DNA from: Mucilaginibacter sp.
GTDB lineage: Bacteria > Bacteroidota > Bacteroidia > Sphingobacteriales > Sphingobacteriaceae
Direction: 5' to 3'
Assembly: GCF_025359345.1 (NCBI RefSeq)
Contig: NZ_JANYGQ010000028.1
Location: forward strand, 1 to 64,000
DNA length: 64,000 bases
The position numbers were made by a program, and so were the translations under genes. Under the pieces are notes generated by a model, which saw only the letters and a program-made list of their open reading frames with translations, was not told where the DNA came from and did no database searches. Shown in pieces: positions 7,429 to 16,905 of this stretch; the stretch's first letter is position 1; each line of letters opens with the position of its first letter.

Positions 7429-9642
7429 ATGATAAACGTAAAATCAATACTCATCGTGTGTGTTTTGCTGGCAACAACTGGAGCGTATGCCACAGACGGT
7501 AAACCTGGTAAGTTGTGGTATAAACAACCTGCAAAAAAATGGGACGCAGAGGCGCTGCCTATTGGAAATGGTAGAATGGGCGCAATGTTGTTTGGCGGCA
7601 TCAAGACTGAACACATTCAATTTAACGAACAAAGCCTTTGGGGTGGTGACAATAATTGGGATGGTGACTATGAAACCGGCGACCATGGGTTCGGTTCTTA
7701 CCGCAACTTCGGCGAAGTTGTTATTAATTTTGATCATGCCGATACTGCCGCAGCATACCGGCGAATGTTGAATATCTCTACAGGTGTTCATACTACCTCA
7801 TTTAGTATAAACGGTGTACGTTTTGAGCGGGAGGCGTTTGCGAGCAAGCCCGATCAGATGATGGTTTTTAAATATACCGCCGGTAAAAATGCAGCGCTGT
7901 CTGGAAGTATTGCCCTGGCTTCGGCCCAGGGAGCAGTCAGTATCGCAAATAACGGTGAACTAAGTTTCGCAGGCGAGATGCCGAACCATTTGAAGTACGC
8001 AGCAAGGATAAGAGTTGAACACCAGGGTGGTGTTGTAACGCATGAAGGCAACACTTTAATATTTAAAAACTGTAGTTCGCTACTTATTTACCTGGATGCG
8101 CGAACGAATTACAAGCCTGACTATCGATCGGATTGGCGCAGTACCGACCCTATGCCATTAATTCAACAGGAACAGAAGACAGCATCTCAGTTTGGCTATC
8201 AAAAATTGCTGGACCGGCATATAAAGGATATAACCCGTTTAACTGGGGCTGCCACAATTGTGATTGGCAAAACAGGCCCTGAGTTGCTGGCGCTCCCCAC
8301 CGATATTCGGTTGAAAAAATATGCATCAGGAGGCAATGACCCTGGTTTGGAGGAAGCCATGTTTCAATATGGCCGGTACCTGTTAATAAGTTCTTCCCGT
8401 CCGGGTGGTTTACCGGCCAATTTACAGGGCTTGTGGAATAATAGCAACACACCACCCTGGGCCAGTGATTATCATAACAATATCAACATCCAAATGAACT
8501 ACTGGTCGGCCGAATCCACGAATTTATCTGAATGTCATCTCCCTCTGATTGATTTTATTGTTGCAGCGGAGGAAGCCTGCAGAATTGCAACGCGTAAGGC
8601 ATTTGGGCAAAACACCAGGGGATGGACAGCGCGTACAAGTCAGAGTATTTTTGGCGGCAATGGCTGGGAATGGAATATCCCCGCAAGTGCCTGGTATGCA
8701 CACCATGTTTTTGAACATTGGGCATTTACGAATGATAAAGCCTACCTTAAAAATACTGCTTACCCCATACTAAAAGAAATTTGCCAGTATTGGGAAGATC
8801 GGTTGAAAGTAATGCCCGATGGCACATTAATGGTGCCCAACGGATGGTCGCCGGAACACGGCCCGCGGGAAGATGGCGTGATGCACGACCAGCAACTGGT
8901 ATGGGACCTTTTTCAAAATTATACAGAGGCTGCTAAAGCACTGGGCATTGATGTTGATTATCAGAAAAAAATTGCAAACATGCAGGCTCATCTTGCTCCC
9001 AACAAAATTGGCAACTGGGGGCAGCTGCAGGAATGGCAAGCCGACAGGGATGACCCCGACGATCAGCATCGTCATACATCGCACCTGTTTGCTGTGTATC
9101 CGGGACGTCAAATTAGCTTAAACGAAACACCCAAACTTGCTAAAGCGGCGATTATTGCACTGCGGAGCAGGAGTGGTAACTATGGGAAAAATATTAATAC
9201 ACCATTCACCCTTGAATCAACAGTGGGCGATAGCAGGAGGTCATGGACATGGCCCTGGCGTTGTGCATTATGGGCTCGTTTAGGAGATGGCGAAAACGCG
9301 GGCATGATGATTAGAGGGTTACTTACCTACAATACCCTGCCCAACCTCTTTACCAGTCATCCCCCTTTTCAAATGGATGGTAATTTCGGTATAAGCGGCG
9401 CAATTGCCGAAATGCTTTTGCAAAGCCAGGCAGGGGAAATACAACTGTTGCCAGCTATTCCCAAAAATTGGGCAATTGAAGGAGCCTTTTATGGACTTAA
9501 GGCACGCGGCGGATTTACAATTAACTGCAAATGGGCTAATGGCAAAGTTATCTTTTATCAAATTTACTCTGAAAAACCTGAAAAGGTAAAGCTCCGGGTA
9601 AATGGTCAGCTCAAAGAAGTTTTATCGGAACGGTTGAAATGA
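7429..9642 (+). CDS. GH95 family alpha-L-fucosidase
   Basis: A 737-residue exported glycosidase predicted to release L-fucose (or L-galactose in some family members) from glycans by an inverting mechanism. Residues 1-21 form a signal peptide. The family N-terminal signature is present (LPIGNGRMGAMLFGG, 43-57). The catalytic (alpha/alpha)6 part carries the residues known from the Bifidobacterium AfcA enzyme: N351 and N353 in NNINIQMNYW, E476 in NGWSPEHGP as general acid, and D650 in QMDGNFG. An insertion-like stretch around 580-605 precedes the conserved WARLGDG. The length is slightly short for GH95, with a shortened C-terminal beta domain, but all catalytic residues are kept. No SusC/SusD pair is nearby, so it is not a classic polysaccharide utilisation locus. 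Confidence 0.92.
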   Translation: MINVKSILIVCVLLATTGAYATDGKPGKLWYKQPAKKWDAEALPIGNGRMGAMLFGGIKTEHIQFNEQSLWGGDNNWDGDYETGDHGFGSYRNFGEVVINFDHADTAAAYRRMLNISTGVHTTSFSINGVRFEREAFASKPDQMMVFKYTAGKNAALSGSIALASAQGAVSIANNGELSFAGEMPNHLKYAARIRVEHQGGVVTHEGNTLIFKNCSSLLIYLDARTNYKPDYRSDWRSTDPMPLIQQEQKTASQFGYQKLLDRHIKDITRLTGAATIVIGKTGPELLALPTDIRLKKYASGGNDPGLEEAMFQYGRYLLISSSRPGGLPANLQGLWNNSNTPPWASDYHNNINIQMNYWSAESTNLSECHLPLIDFIVAAEEACRIATRKAFGQNTRGWTARTSQSIFGGNGWEWNIPASAWYAHHVFEHWAFTNDKAYLKNTAYPILKEICQYWEDRLKVMPDGTLMVPNGWSPEHGPREDGVMHDQQLVWDLFQNYTEAAKALGIDVDYQKKIANMQAHLAPNKIGNWGQLQEWQADRDDPDDQHRHTSHLFAVYPGRQISLNETPKLAKAAIIALRSRSGNYGKNINTPFTLESTVGDSRRSWTWPWRCALWARLGDGENAGMMIRGLLTYNTLPNLFTSHPPFQMDGNFGISGAIAEMLLQSQAGEIQLLPAIPKNWAIEGAFYGLKARGGFTINCKWANGKVIFYQIYSEKPEKVKLRVNGQLKEVLSERLK

Positions 9643-9811
9643 GCACCAATTTCAAATATGTTTCCAAGGGCATTTACATTAACGGAGAGTTTGGTTACGC
9701 CGGGCGGGGTGATCTTTGCTAGTTACAAGCGGGCCGGCGAAGTTAAGACCGGTGCTATGGGAGCTTAGGAGACTATCTAAAGTCATTTTCAGAAGAGATA
9801 CTTTTTGTAAT

Positions 9812-9839
9812 AAAGCCTCCTGGATTGCCCGGAGGCTTT
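9812..9839. terminator. Hairpin terminator after GH95
   Basis: Perfect nine-base arms AAAGCCTCC (9812-9820) and GGAGGCTTT (9831-9839) with a 10-base loop. The following T content is modest. It lies 170 bases after the GH95 stop. Confidence 0.6.
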
Positions 9840-10108
9840 GCTGTTTTATGGATTTTGTGAGGCAGTTTTTGCGCCGTGCATTTTACAGCTGGCCCAAAAT
9901 CCGCAACATTTGTTGCAAACGCAATATTCTTTGTTTTTAAGGGCCACTTTTTTGACAATATTTTGTGGAGGAAAATTTCACCCCCGTTTTTCTGTTTAAT
10001 CACCTTTTAAATCATTTAAACCAAATATTTAGTTTTTATTTAAATACACTTAGTGTTTATTTAACACGTCATAAATTACAAACTGTTAGCATTATTTTGC
10101 TTTAAATT

Positions 10109-10141
10109 TTTGTTTTTTGGCATGTTATCTGCTTATCTTCG
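10109..10141 (+). promoter_or_regulatory. Possible Bacteroidetes-type promoter of fbp
   Basis: TATCTTCG at 10134-10141 matches the Bacteroidetes -7 consensus TAnnTTTG at 5 of the 6 fixed positions. A TTTG at 10109-10112 is 21 bases upstream, near the usual -33 distance. It lies 45 bases before the fbp start codon. The match is weak. Confidence 0.3.
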
Positions 10142-10186
10142 CCCGTAAACTATATCTAATATTTATGTATATTATACACTAAGCCT

Positions 10187-11230
10187 ATGAAAAACTTCAT
10201 GACTTTAGGGCAATTTATTATTGAAAAACAGGCCGATTTTCCTTATGCCAAAGGTGAGCTTTCACGCTTGCTGCGCGATATTGGCATTGCCGCCAAAATT
10301 GTTAACCGCGAGGTTAACAAGGCCGGTTTAATGGACATTTTAGGCAATGCAGGCAGCACCAACATACAGGGTGAGAGCCAGCAAAAACTTGATGTATATG
10401 CTAATGAACAGTTTATATCGGCATTAAAAAGCGGTGGCGAATGCTGCATTGTAGCATCCGAAGAAAATGAAGACATCATCCGCCTGGATACCGATGTTTC
10501 AAAAAATGCGAACTACATCGTCGCTATCGACCCATTGGACGGATCATCGAACATCGACGTAAATGTACCGGTTGGTACTATTTTTTCTATTTATCGCAGG
10601 CGTTCGATAGACGGCCCCGCTACTATTGACGATGTGCTCCAAAACGGAACAGCACAGGTGGCAGCTGGCTACGTAATATACGGCTCATCAACCATGCTGG
10701 TGTACACCACTGGTAAGGGCGTAAATGGCTTCACACTTGATCCCTCGATTGGTGAATTTTGCCTGTCGCACCCAAACATGCAAATGCCTGAAAGCGGGCT
10801 TATCTACTCCATAAACGAGGGTAACTATGTCCACTTTCCGCAAGGGGTTAAGCGGTATATTAAATATTGCCAGGTAGAGGATAAAGCCACCAGCAGGCCA
10901 TATTCATCACGTTATATCGGTTCAATGGTGGCTGATATTCATCGCAATTTAATAAAGGGCGGTATATTTATTTACCCGGTTACAGCTTCGGCACCTAACG
11001 GCAAGCTGCGATTGGTTTATGAGTGCAACCCCATGGCCTTTTTAATAGAGCAGGCAGGGGGAAGGGCCACCAACGGCGCTTCCCGGATATTGGACATCGA
11101 TGTGACTGAATTGCATCAGCGTTCGCCAATTTTCATCGGCTCTGAGCAAATGGTTCGCAAGGCGGAGAGTTTTATGGCCGGAGAATTATTACCGGATGTT
11201 AAAGAACACGAAATGGCAAACGCTTTTTAA
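10187..11230 (+). CDS. fbp: Fructose-1,6-bisphosphatase, class I
   Basis: A 347-residue cytosolic enzyme that hydrolyses fructose-1,6-bisphosphate to fructose-6-phosphate, the committed step of gluconeogenesis. The class I metal-binding signature is complete: GESQQKLDVYAN (66-77), ASEENED, and DPLDGSSNIDVNVPVGTIFS around 118-138. The C-terminal substrate site is also recognisable (GKLRLVYECNPMAFLIEQAGG). Length is normal. An alternative ATG lies four codons in. It is followed after 9 bases by a DUF1015 gene on the same strand, so the two are probably cotranscribed. Confidence 0.96.
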   Translation: MKNFMTLGQFIIEKQADFPYAKGELSRLLRDIGIAAKIVNREVNKAGLMDILGNAGSTNIQGESQQKLDVYANEQFISALKSGGECCIVASEENEDIIRLDTDVSKNANYIVAIDPLDGSSNIDVNVPVGTIFSIYRRRSIDGPATIDDVLQNGTAQVAAGYVIYGSSTMLVYTTGKGVNGFTLDPSIGEFCLSHPNMQMPESGLIYSINEGNYVHFPQGVKRYIKYCQVEDKATSRPYSSRYIGSMVADIHRNLIKGGIFIYPVTASAPNGKLRLVYECNPMAFLIEQAGGRATNGASRILDIDVTELHQRSPIFIGSEQMVRKAESFMAGELLPDVKEHEMANAF

Positions 11231-11239
11231 AACCGGTAC

Positions 11240-12460
11240 ATGGCAAATATTTACCCATTTAGCGCCATTAGGCCCAGCCCGGTTTACGCCGACCAGTTAG
11301 TGTTTACCACCATGCAGGCCGAATCAGTAGCTGGCAATTTAAACAAAAGTGGGGCACTACCACCGCTTAAAACTTTGTTAGAAACTGTTGCAAGGCAAAG
11401 GCCCGAAATACCCGAACTACAGGCGGACGCTTTTGAAGAGGTGAAGAACAAGCTCCAAAGTTTGCTAAGTAACAACAGGCTTTGGCAGGAGGCAAAACCC
11501 GGCATATACGTTTATGAAATAGCACATAAAAACTACCGCCAGACCGGCATTTGGGCGCTCACCGGTTTGGCGGATTATACGACTGGCAAGGTGAAAATAC
11601 ACGAGCTTACCCTTGACGACAGTGTGCGCAGGCTGAAAAACTACAGGCAACATACCGGGTTGGAAGGTAATCCGGTCTTATTAACCTATCCGCCAAGTAT
11701 GGTAATAAACCGGATAATTGCCGAAACCAGGGAGAAAACGAAAAAAACAAGTTTTGGCAATCGCGAAGCTTTCCACAGGCTTTGGAAAATTGAGGATGAG
11801 GCGACAATTAAAAAACTTACAGACGCTTTTGCACAAGTGGATGTAGTGTATGTTGCCGACGGGCATCATCGGCTTAAATCGGCCAGGATGCTGGCGCAGG
11901 AACAACAGGCTGCCGGCTTACCGGTGTTTGATACCATCACATCGCTTTATATGGCTACCGACCAATTACGGATGCAGGAATATGACCGTGTGGTATTACC
12001 TGCGAAGGCGATAGACAAACACGAAGTACTGGATAGGATAATGGAAAATTTTGATGCTAAGCGGATACACGGTAACAAGCCTTTGCAGCCGAAGGAGAAA
12101 ACCCAAATGGGAATGCACCTGGCGGGCCGCTGGTTTAGCCTGGCGCCGATTAAACCGCCTACCGGGGAAAATGCTGATAGCCTTGACGTATCGATACTTC
12201 AAAACCAGGTTTTGGCCCCAATATTTGGCATCACTGATCCTGGGGCCGACACCCGTTTAAAATGCATTGGCGGCGATAAAGCTATTGAAGAAATACAAGC
12301 CTTGCTGGAGGAACACCCGCAAGCAGTGGTGTTTACACTTTGTCCGCTTTCTGTTGAGCAGTTGCTTAAAGTAGCCGATGCCGGTGAGATATTACCCCCT
12401 AAGTCGACGTGGATTACGCCAAAGGTGCCATATGGCCTTTTAATGTTCAGGCATAGTTAA
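11240..12460 (+). CDS. DUF1015 family protein
   Basis: A 406-residue cytosolic protein of the DUF1015 (COG4198) family. Recognition rests on the opening YPFSAIRPSPVYADQLVF, the central YVADGHHRLKSARML motif and the C-terminal stretch with IEEIQALLEE and CPLSVEQLLKVADAGE. The DGHHR motif recalls ParB/sulfiredoxin-like nucleotide-binding folds, some of which act as small-molecule kinases; this is known for relatives, not shown here. In many Bacteroidetes this gene lies near serine biosynthesis genes; here it follows fbp by 9 bases, linking it to central carbon metabolism. Confidence 0.85.
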   Translation: MANIYPFSAIRPSPVYADQLVFTTMQAESVAGNLNKSGALPPLKTLLETVARQRPEIPELQADAFEEVKNKLQSLLSNNRLWQEAKPGIYVYEIAHKNYRQTGIWALTGLADYTTGKVKIHELTLDDSVRRLKNYRQHTGLEGNPVLLTYPPSMVINRIIAETREKTKKTSFGNREAFHRLWKIEDEATIKKLTDAFAQVDVVYVADGHHRLKSARMLAQEQQAAGLPVFDTITSLYMATDQLRMQEYDRVVLPAKAIDKHEVLDRIMENFDAKRIHGNKPLQPKEKTQMGMHLAGRWFSLAPIKPPTGENADSLDVSILQNQVLAPIFGITDPGADTRLKCIGGDKAIEEIQALLEEHPQAVVFTLCPLSVEQLLKVADAGEILPPKSTWITPKVPYGLLMFRHS

Positions 12461-12462
12461 CC

Positions 12463-12524
12463 CCGTTATTTCACCCGTTTCGCACCGTTATTTCACCCCC
12501 TGCAAATACCGTTATAATACCCGT
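12463..12524 (+). repeat. Three imperfect CCGTTATTTCACCC repeats
   Basis: CCGTTATTTCACCC occurs at 12463-12476 and 12485-12498, with a diverged third copy (CCGTTATAATACCC) at about 12509-12522, each followed by a short GC-rich run. The spacing is about 22-24 bases. They lie just after the DUF1015 stop. Confidence 0.6.
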
Positions 12525-12639
12525 TGCGCTACAGGTTTTTAGTTTCTAAATTTAACCATTCATTAATTGATATGTTCTTAAACAAAAGAATACTAAATCG
12601 CTGCTCTATAAATACTTTAACCTAAACCTTATCACAATT

Positions 12640-14110
12640 TTGCAAAACTACAGTCCCGAACCGCCATCATTAAACCAAAGTGTCGACGAAAAACTTTTTC
12701 GCCTGCTTGTAGCAAACGTAAAAGATTACGCCATTTTTATGATTGACCCCAACGGCTGCCTAATGAGCTGGAACCCTGGTGCAACCAACATTATGACTTA
12801 CCGCGAGGATGAGATCATTGGCAAGCACATAACCATTTTTTACACCGCAAAAGATGCTGAGAATAACGAACCGCGCAATCACCTGAACAAGGCGTTGACG
12901 TTTAGTTCGTTTGAAAGCGAAGGATGGCGGGTGCGTAAAGATGGGTCGGCATTTTGGGCAAACGTGGTTTTTACTACAGTTTACAACGATGCAGGGCATT
13001 TGACTGGTTTTGCAATAATTGTGAGAGACATTACCGAGCGTAAGCTGCAGGACCAACGGCGCGAAGAACTGAATGCCGAACTGGAAAAGCGCGTGCGTGA
13101 AAACACCAAAAAAATAATAACCAACGAACTGCGTTTTCGCAAACTGATTGAAAATAGTTATGACGGCATTACCCTGTTCGACCAAAACCGGCATATTATT
13201 TACCGCAGCATATCGTCGGAAGGGATAACGGGCTGGAGCAACACGGCCCGCGACGGTTATGAATTTACTGGACTCATTCATCCGGATGAGAAAGAACTGG
13301 TAGAGCAGTTGTTTACCGACTTATTGCTAAACCCAAGTGTACCAATGGTGTGCAGCTTTAGGGTGATGCACAAAAACGGGCACTACTTATGGGTTGAGTG
13401 TATTTTTACCAATATGCTTAACGACAAAAGCATTTCAGCCATTGTTTGCAATTTCAGGGACATAACCGGGCGGAAAAATGCTGAGGAAGAAATAAGAAAA
13501 AAAACTGCGCAGGTGGAAAATATATTAGAAAGCATTACTGACGGCTTTATAGCGCTGGATACCAACTTTTGCTATACCTATGCCAATAAAAAAATCGGCG
13601 AAATGCTGGGCTGTACTCCCGAATCTTTGATAGGGCGCAACGTATGGGAAGTTTTCCCGAAAGCAGTCGGCTCACACACCCACAAGGCCTTTAACGCGGC
13701 CATGAAAAAGCAGCAATACATTTGCCACCAGGATTACTACGCCCCTTTGAACCTATGGCAGGAAAACCATATTTATCCGTCAGCTTCGGGCTTGTCGGTC
13801 TTTATCAGGAACATTACTGAAAAGAAAATGGCAGAGCTGGAGCGGGAGAAAATTACTGCCGACCTGGTTAGGCGCAACAATGACCTGGAACAATTTACCT
13901 ACATTATATCGCATAATTTGCGGTCGCCGGTAGCGAATATCAAGGGCTTGTCGGATTTGCTGAATTGTTTTGATCACACCGACCCCGATTGTATAACAAC
14001 AATCGACTCGCTGGCCCAGCGTTGAAAGCGAATTAGGTAAATGGACGGAATTTAAAATAACGTTGCTGCTGGACAAAGGGGCGTATAAAAAGCAAAGCTG
14101 GTTAAAATAA
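12640..14110 (+). pseudogene. PAS-domain sensor histidine kinase, catalytic domain deleted
   Basis: The open frame covers 461 residues from a TTG start and ends in TGA at 14025. It has three PAS domains (about 10-135, 160-285 and 295-395) and the start of the HisKA dimerisation domain with an intact phospho-acceptor motif YIISHNLRSPV near residue 430. The frame then stops. In the next frame, from about 14021, VESELGKWTEFKITLLL follows, which is the last conserved piece (G2-like region) of a histidine kinase ATPase domain, ending in TAA at 14108-14110. About 150-200 residues that bind and hydrolyse ATP are missing, so a deletion with frameshift has inactivated autophosphorylation. No response regulator is adjacent. 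Confidence 0.8.
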
Positions 14111-14216
14111 CCACGGAGTGACAGAGGACGCACAGGGAACACTGAGCCTATCAAGCAGGCAAACCATTTTTTAAATCTCTGTTTTCTCTGTGTTTACCCT
14201 CAGCGTCTTTGTGGTT
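14109..14216. repeat. Imperfect palindromic intergenic repeat
   Basis: AACCACGGAG at 14109 begins an imperfect inverted repeat whose other arm ends CTTTGTGGTT at 14216. It contains the ACAGAG/CTCTGT-type runs frequent between genes in Bacteroidetes. It lies between the dead kinase and the convergent pigment cluster and may double as a terminator. Confidence 0.55.
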
Positions 14217-14895
14217 AAAAAACGCCACGCTCATCAATCATAAAAGAATAACCAATTATATTTTCGTGATGTGATAAGGAAACCGGAATACCAATTTCCT
14301 CGTTCTCCTTAAATAATACGGGGCAGCCATTTTCATTTTTATCCACCCTAAAATCAAATTCCCCATACAGCCTATTCAATCTTTCAATTAAAAAATGCCT
14401 TACTTCTTTTGATTGGTTTTCATGAGCGGTGCCAGAAATTATTTTAAATCCCCAACAGGTATTTTCGAAATCGTTGGCGTCATTAATTACCGTTGATATT
14501 AATTTATCATACAGTAATGAGCAGGAGTGGAGCTTAACTTCTCCAGACGCGATAATACCGGTTAAGGCCGGATAGCCGTTAAATCCAATTCCCTCTTCTG
14601 TAATAGCATCGAATTTTTCAATGATATAAGCAGACGGTAGGCGTAATTCTTCAACTACAAACTTTACCGGCGTAAAAACCAAACCGGGATTATGTCTTTG
14701 CAGGAATTTATAGGCCGATTCTTTTATCGACCATAATAACCACACAAAATTTTCGAAAGGTATTCCAGCTAAACTGAACTCGTTGTAAAGGGGAGTTTCG
14801 GAGTCAGTGAGTACTTTGGAGTAAAATTTATGTTGATTGGTGCGGGCAGCGTTTATTGCACTTAGTGCTACAACATCGTTACCCGTACTAATCAT
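14215..14895 (-). CDS. 4'-phosphopantetheinyl transferase superfamily protein
   Basis: A 226-residue cytosolic enzyme predicted to move the phosphopantetheine arm from CoA to the serine of acyl carrier proteins. Motifs: GNDVVALSA near the N-terminus with the Mg-binding Asp, and WSIKESAYKFLQ around residues 85-96, the W-x-x-KES signature of the Sfp/AcpS fold. The C-terminal half is less conserved. It overlaps the upstream ACP gene by 4 bases (ATGA type), which makes the ACP at 14892-15149 its obvious substrate; it probably also serves the second ACP at 23997. It is the last gene of the left reverse operon of the pigment cluster. Confidence 0.85.
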   Translation of the reverse strand: MISTGNDVVALSAINAARTNQHKFYSKVLTDSETPLYNEFSLAGIPFENFVWLLWSIKESAYKFLQRHNPGLVFTPVKFVVEELRLPSAYIIEKFDAITEEGIGFNGYPALTGIIASGEVKLHSCSLLYDKLISTVINDANDFENTCWGFKIISGTAHENQSKEVRHFLIERLNRLYGEFDFRVDKNENGCPVLFKENEEIGIPVSLSHHENIIGYSFMIDERGVF

Positions 14896-15149
14896 GCCTT
14901 TTGATTTAGTTTTTCGCTTATCACATCAATACAGGTGCCTACATTCACCATTTTATCTGCCGAATCGTAGTCAATTTCAATATCATATTTAGCTTCTGCA
15001 TCTATAATTATATCAACCAGGTTTGCCGAATTGATTTTCAAATCTTTGATGAGGTCAGTTTGCTCATTGATGCTTGCAAGCATCTCTTTGTTAGTAGTAT
15101 AGGGCGCAATTACCTTTTTGAGCTCATCTAAAATTTCCGTTCTTGTCAT
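14892..15149 (-). CDS. Acyl carrier protein
   Basis: An 85-residue acidic four-helix carrier. The attachment site is S41 in KINSANLVDIII, where the usual Asp-Ser-Leu is replaced by Asn-Ser-Ala, a form common in aryl-polyene carriers. It overlaps the transferase gene by 4 bases and follows the ketosynthase after one base, so it is cotranscribed with its elongation partners. It likely carries the growing polyene chain in the cytosol. Confidence 0.88.
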   Translation of the reverse strand: MTRTEILDELKKVIAPYTTNKEMLASINEQTDLIKDLKINSANLVDIIIDAEAKYDIEIDYDSADKMVNVGTCIDVISEKLNQKA

Positions 15150-15150
15150 T

Positions 15151-16428
15151 TTATTTGTTGTATTTACTTAGTATTAAACAGGAGTTCACATCCCCAAAGC
15201 CAAAATTTGCTTTAGCTGCAATGTTAACTTCTTTTTTTATCATTTTAACCGGCAGTTTTTCCAAACTTACCAGGTTTGCTATCTCGGGGTTTGGATCCTC
15301 AAAATTTATATTCGGATGTACAAACCCGTGCACTATCTGCAATATGGATGCCACAGTTTCAATGGAACCTGCCGCGCTAAGCGAATGGCCTATCATCGAC
15401 TTCAATGAGTTGGTTAGCGGAAAATCATCCCCGCCCCGGCCCAAAGCTGTTATCCAGTTTTGAATTTCCTGCCTGTCGGCATTAGTTGCCGTCAAATGGC
15501 CGCTTATCAAATCAATTTGATCGGGGCCAACACCTGCCATTGACATTGCCTCGGTAATACACCTTACAACGCCGGTTGAGTTGGCGGCGGTCATAGTTCC
15601 GCCAAGCCTTTGCCCGCCCGAATTGCTCGAACCGCCCAAAACCTCGGCGTAAATGTGCGCGCCGCGTTCCAGCGCAAAATCCAAATCCTCCAACACCAAC
15701 GCACCCGACCCTGAACCAGGCACAAAGCCACCAGCCGTAATACTCATTGGCCTCGATGCCTTTTCGGGGGTATCGTTAAATTTGCGCGAGAGGACCCGCA
15801 TCGAGTCGAACGCGCCATAAACGTAGGTGTCTACATGTTCTGTGCTGCCCACCAGCATCCGTTTGGCATAACCATCTTTTATAAATTCATAGCCCATTAA
15901 AATAGCTTGCGTGCCTGTGGCACAAGCAGATGAATTGGTCACTACTTTATTCCCGAGGCCCAATCTGCCCGAAATATAGGACGTTACCCCGCTATTCATA
16001 GCCTGCTCAACTACCCGCGAACCAAGCTTTTTCGCTTCCTTGTTGTCGACCTTCGCGATAACATTTTTCATAGCCTCGGTATCGGCAATACTGTTACCAA
16101 AAACACAGCCTGTCTCCCAGCGCGGTTCCTCGGTTTCCCAATCCATTCCCGAGTCGGCCCAGGCATCCATGGCGGCTACTAAGCCGTAACCAATGTTAGT
16201 ACCTTTAAGCCCGTGAAAAACGACTTCAGAGATATAGTTTTTTGTTTTTAAGCTTTCCCAGTCAAAAGCAGGCATACCCGCAACCTGGCAACTAAAATTG
16301 AGCTCCTGGTAACGTGGCATAAACTTTATACCCGATATGCCATTTTGTATAGCATGTAAAAAAGCCGGGATACCTACGCCGTTTGGCGATACTACACCCA
16401 TCCCGGTTACAACTACACGCTTACCCAT
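15151..16428 (-). CDS. Beta-ketoacyl-ACP synthase (FabF type)
   Basis: A 425-residue condensing enzyme. The Cys-His-His set is complete: C169 in SSACATG, H311 in SGHLTAT and H348 in MIGHSLSAAG. The first His motif reads GHLTAT instead of the usual HGTGT, as seen in aryl-polyene ketosynthases. It would perform decarboxylative Claisen condensation with malonyl-ACP to lengthen the chain. It overlaps the dehydratase gene by 8 bases upstream and precedes the ACP by one base. Confidence 0.9.
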   Translation of the reverse strand: MGKRVVVTGMGVVSPNGVGIPAFLHAIQNGISGIKFMPRYQELNFSCQVAGMPAFDWESLKTKNYISEVVFHGLKGTNIGYGLVAAMDAWADSGMDWETEEPRWETGCVFGNSIADTEAMKNVIAKVDNKEAKKLGSRVVEQAMNSGVTSYISGRLGLGNKVVTNSSACATGTQAILMGYEFIKDGYAKRMLVGSTEHVDTYVYGAFDSMRVLSRKFNDTPEKASRPMSITAGGFVPGSGSGALVLEDLDFALERGAHIYAEVLGGSSNSGGQRLGGTMTAANSTGVVRCITEAMSMAGVGPDQIDLISGHLTATNADRQEIQNWITALGRGGDDFPLTNSLKSMIGHSLSAAGSIETVASILQIVHGFVHPNINFEDPNPEIANLVSLEKLPVKMIKKEVNIAAKANFGFGDVNSCLILSKYNK

Positions 16429-16888
16429 TTTTTTTCAAGTCGATATTTTTTATAATGCCCGAAAACATACCGCTAGCAACTAATTCGTGCTCGCTGTCCA
16501 GCATCTCCACATAACATTTTAATTTGCCGAAGCGAAAATATTGTTTTTTAGAAACCACTGTTACTTTTTGCCCCGGTAAAACCATCTTAAAAAAGGATAC
16601 GTCGGTTGATGTGAGCAGGGGAAATAAATTCTCATCGTCGTCAAAATTCAAGTCCGTCTCCTTTAAAATTAAAAATATACCTAAAACTACCAGGCCAATT
16701 TGCGCCATAATTTCAGTAATAATAACGCCGGGTGTTACCGGATTGCCTGCAAAATGATCCTCATAAAAAAAGGAGTCTTGCTTTAGCGTGTATTCGCCTC
16801 TAACCTCGTTTTCACTCAGCAGTGATATATTATCTACAAAACGGAAAGACGATTTATATGGTAAATGGTTTAATATATGATTGTTCAT
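16421..16888 (-). CDS. Hotdog-fold 3-hydroxyacyl-ACP dehydratase
   Basis: A 155-residue FabZ/FabA-like dehydratase that would remove water from the 3-hydroxyacyl intermediate. Recognised by LPYKSSFRFVD near the start and DHFAGNPVTPGVIITEIMAQ, equivalent to the FabZ catalytic His and substrate tunnel helix. I chose the ATG at 16888, because the longer frame to 16975 has basic, family-unlike residues and would run into the upstream gene; the chosen start leaves a 17-base gap. It overlaps the KS gene by 8 bases. Confidence 0.85.
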   Translation of the reverse strand: MNNHILNHLPYKSSFRFVDNISLLSENEVRGEYTLKQDSFFYEDHFAGNPVTPGVIITEIMAQIGLVVLGIFLILKETDLNFDDDENLFPLLTSTDVSFFKMVLPGQKVTVVSKKQYFRFGKLKCYVEMLDSEHELVASGMFSGIIKNIDLKKNG

Positions 16889-16905
16889 GAATGCATTTAA
16901 TTTTA

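Larger units (their letters stand above)
9643..10186. other. Gene-free interval between GH95 and fbp
   Basis: No supported gene in 544 bases. It holds a hairpin at 9812-9839 and an AT-rich stretch (9990-10186) upstream of fbp. A 36-codon ORF at 9658-9768 is too short and unsupported. Confidence 0.4.

Noticed and set aside
9658..9768. Forward 36-codon ORF after GH95
   Set aside because: A TPGG motif vaguely recalls the end of proline-pathway reductases, but it is too short, has no context and no recognisable domain.
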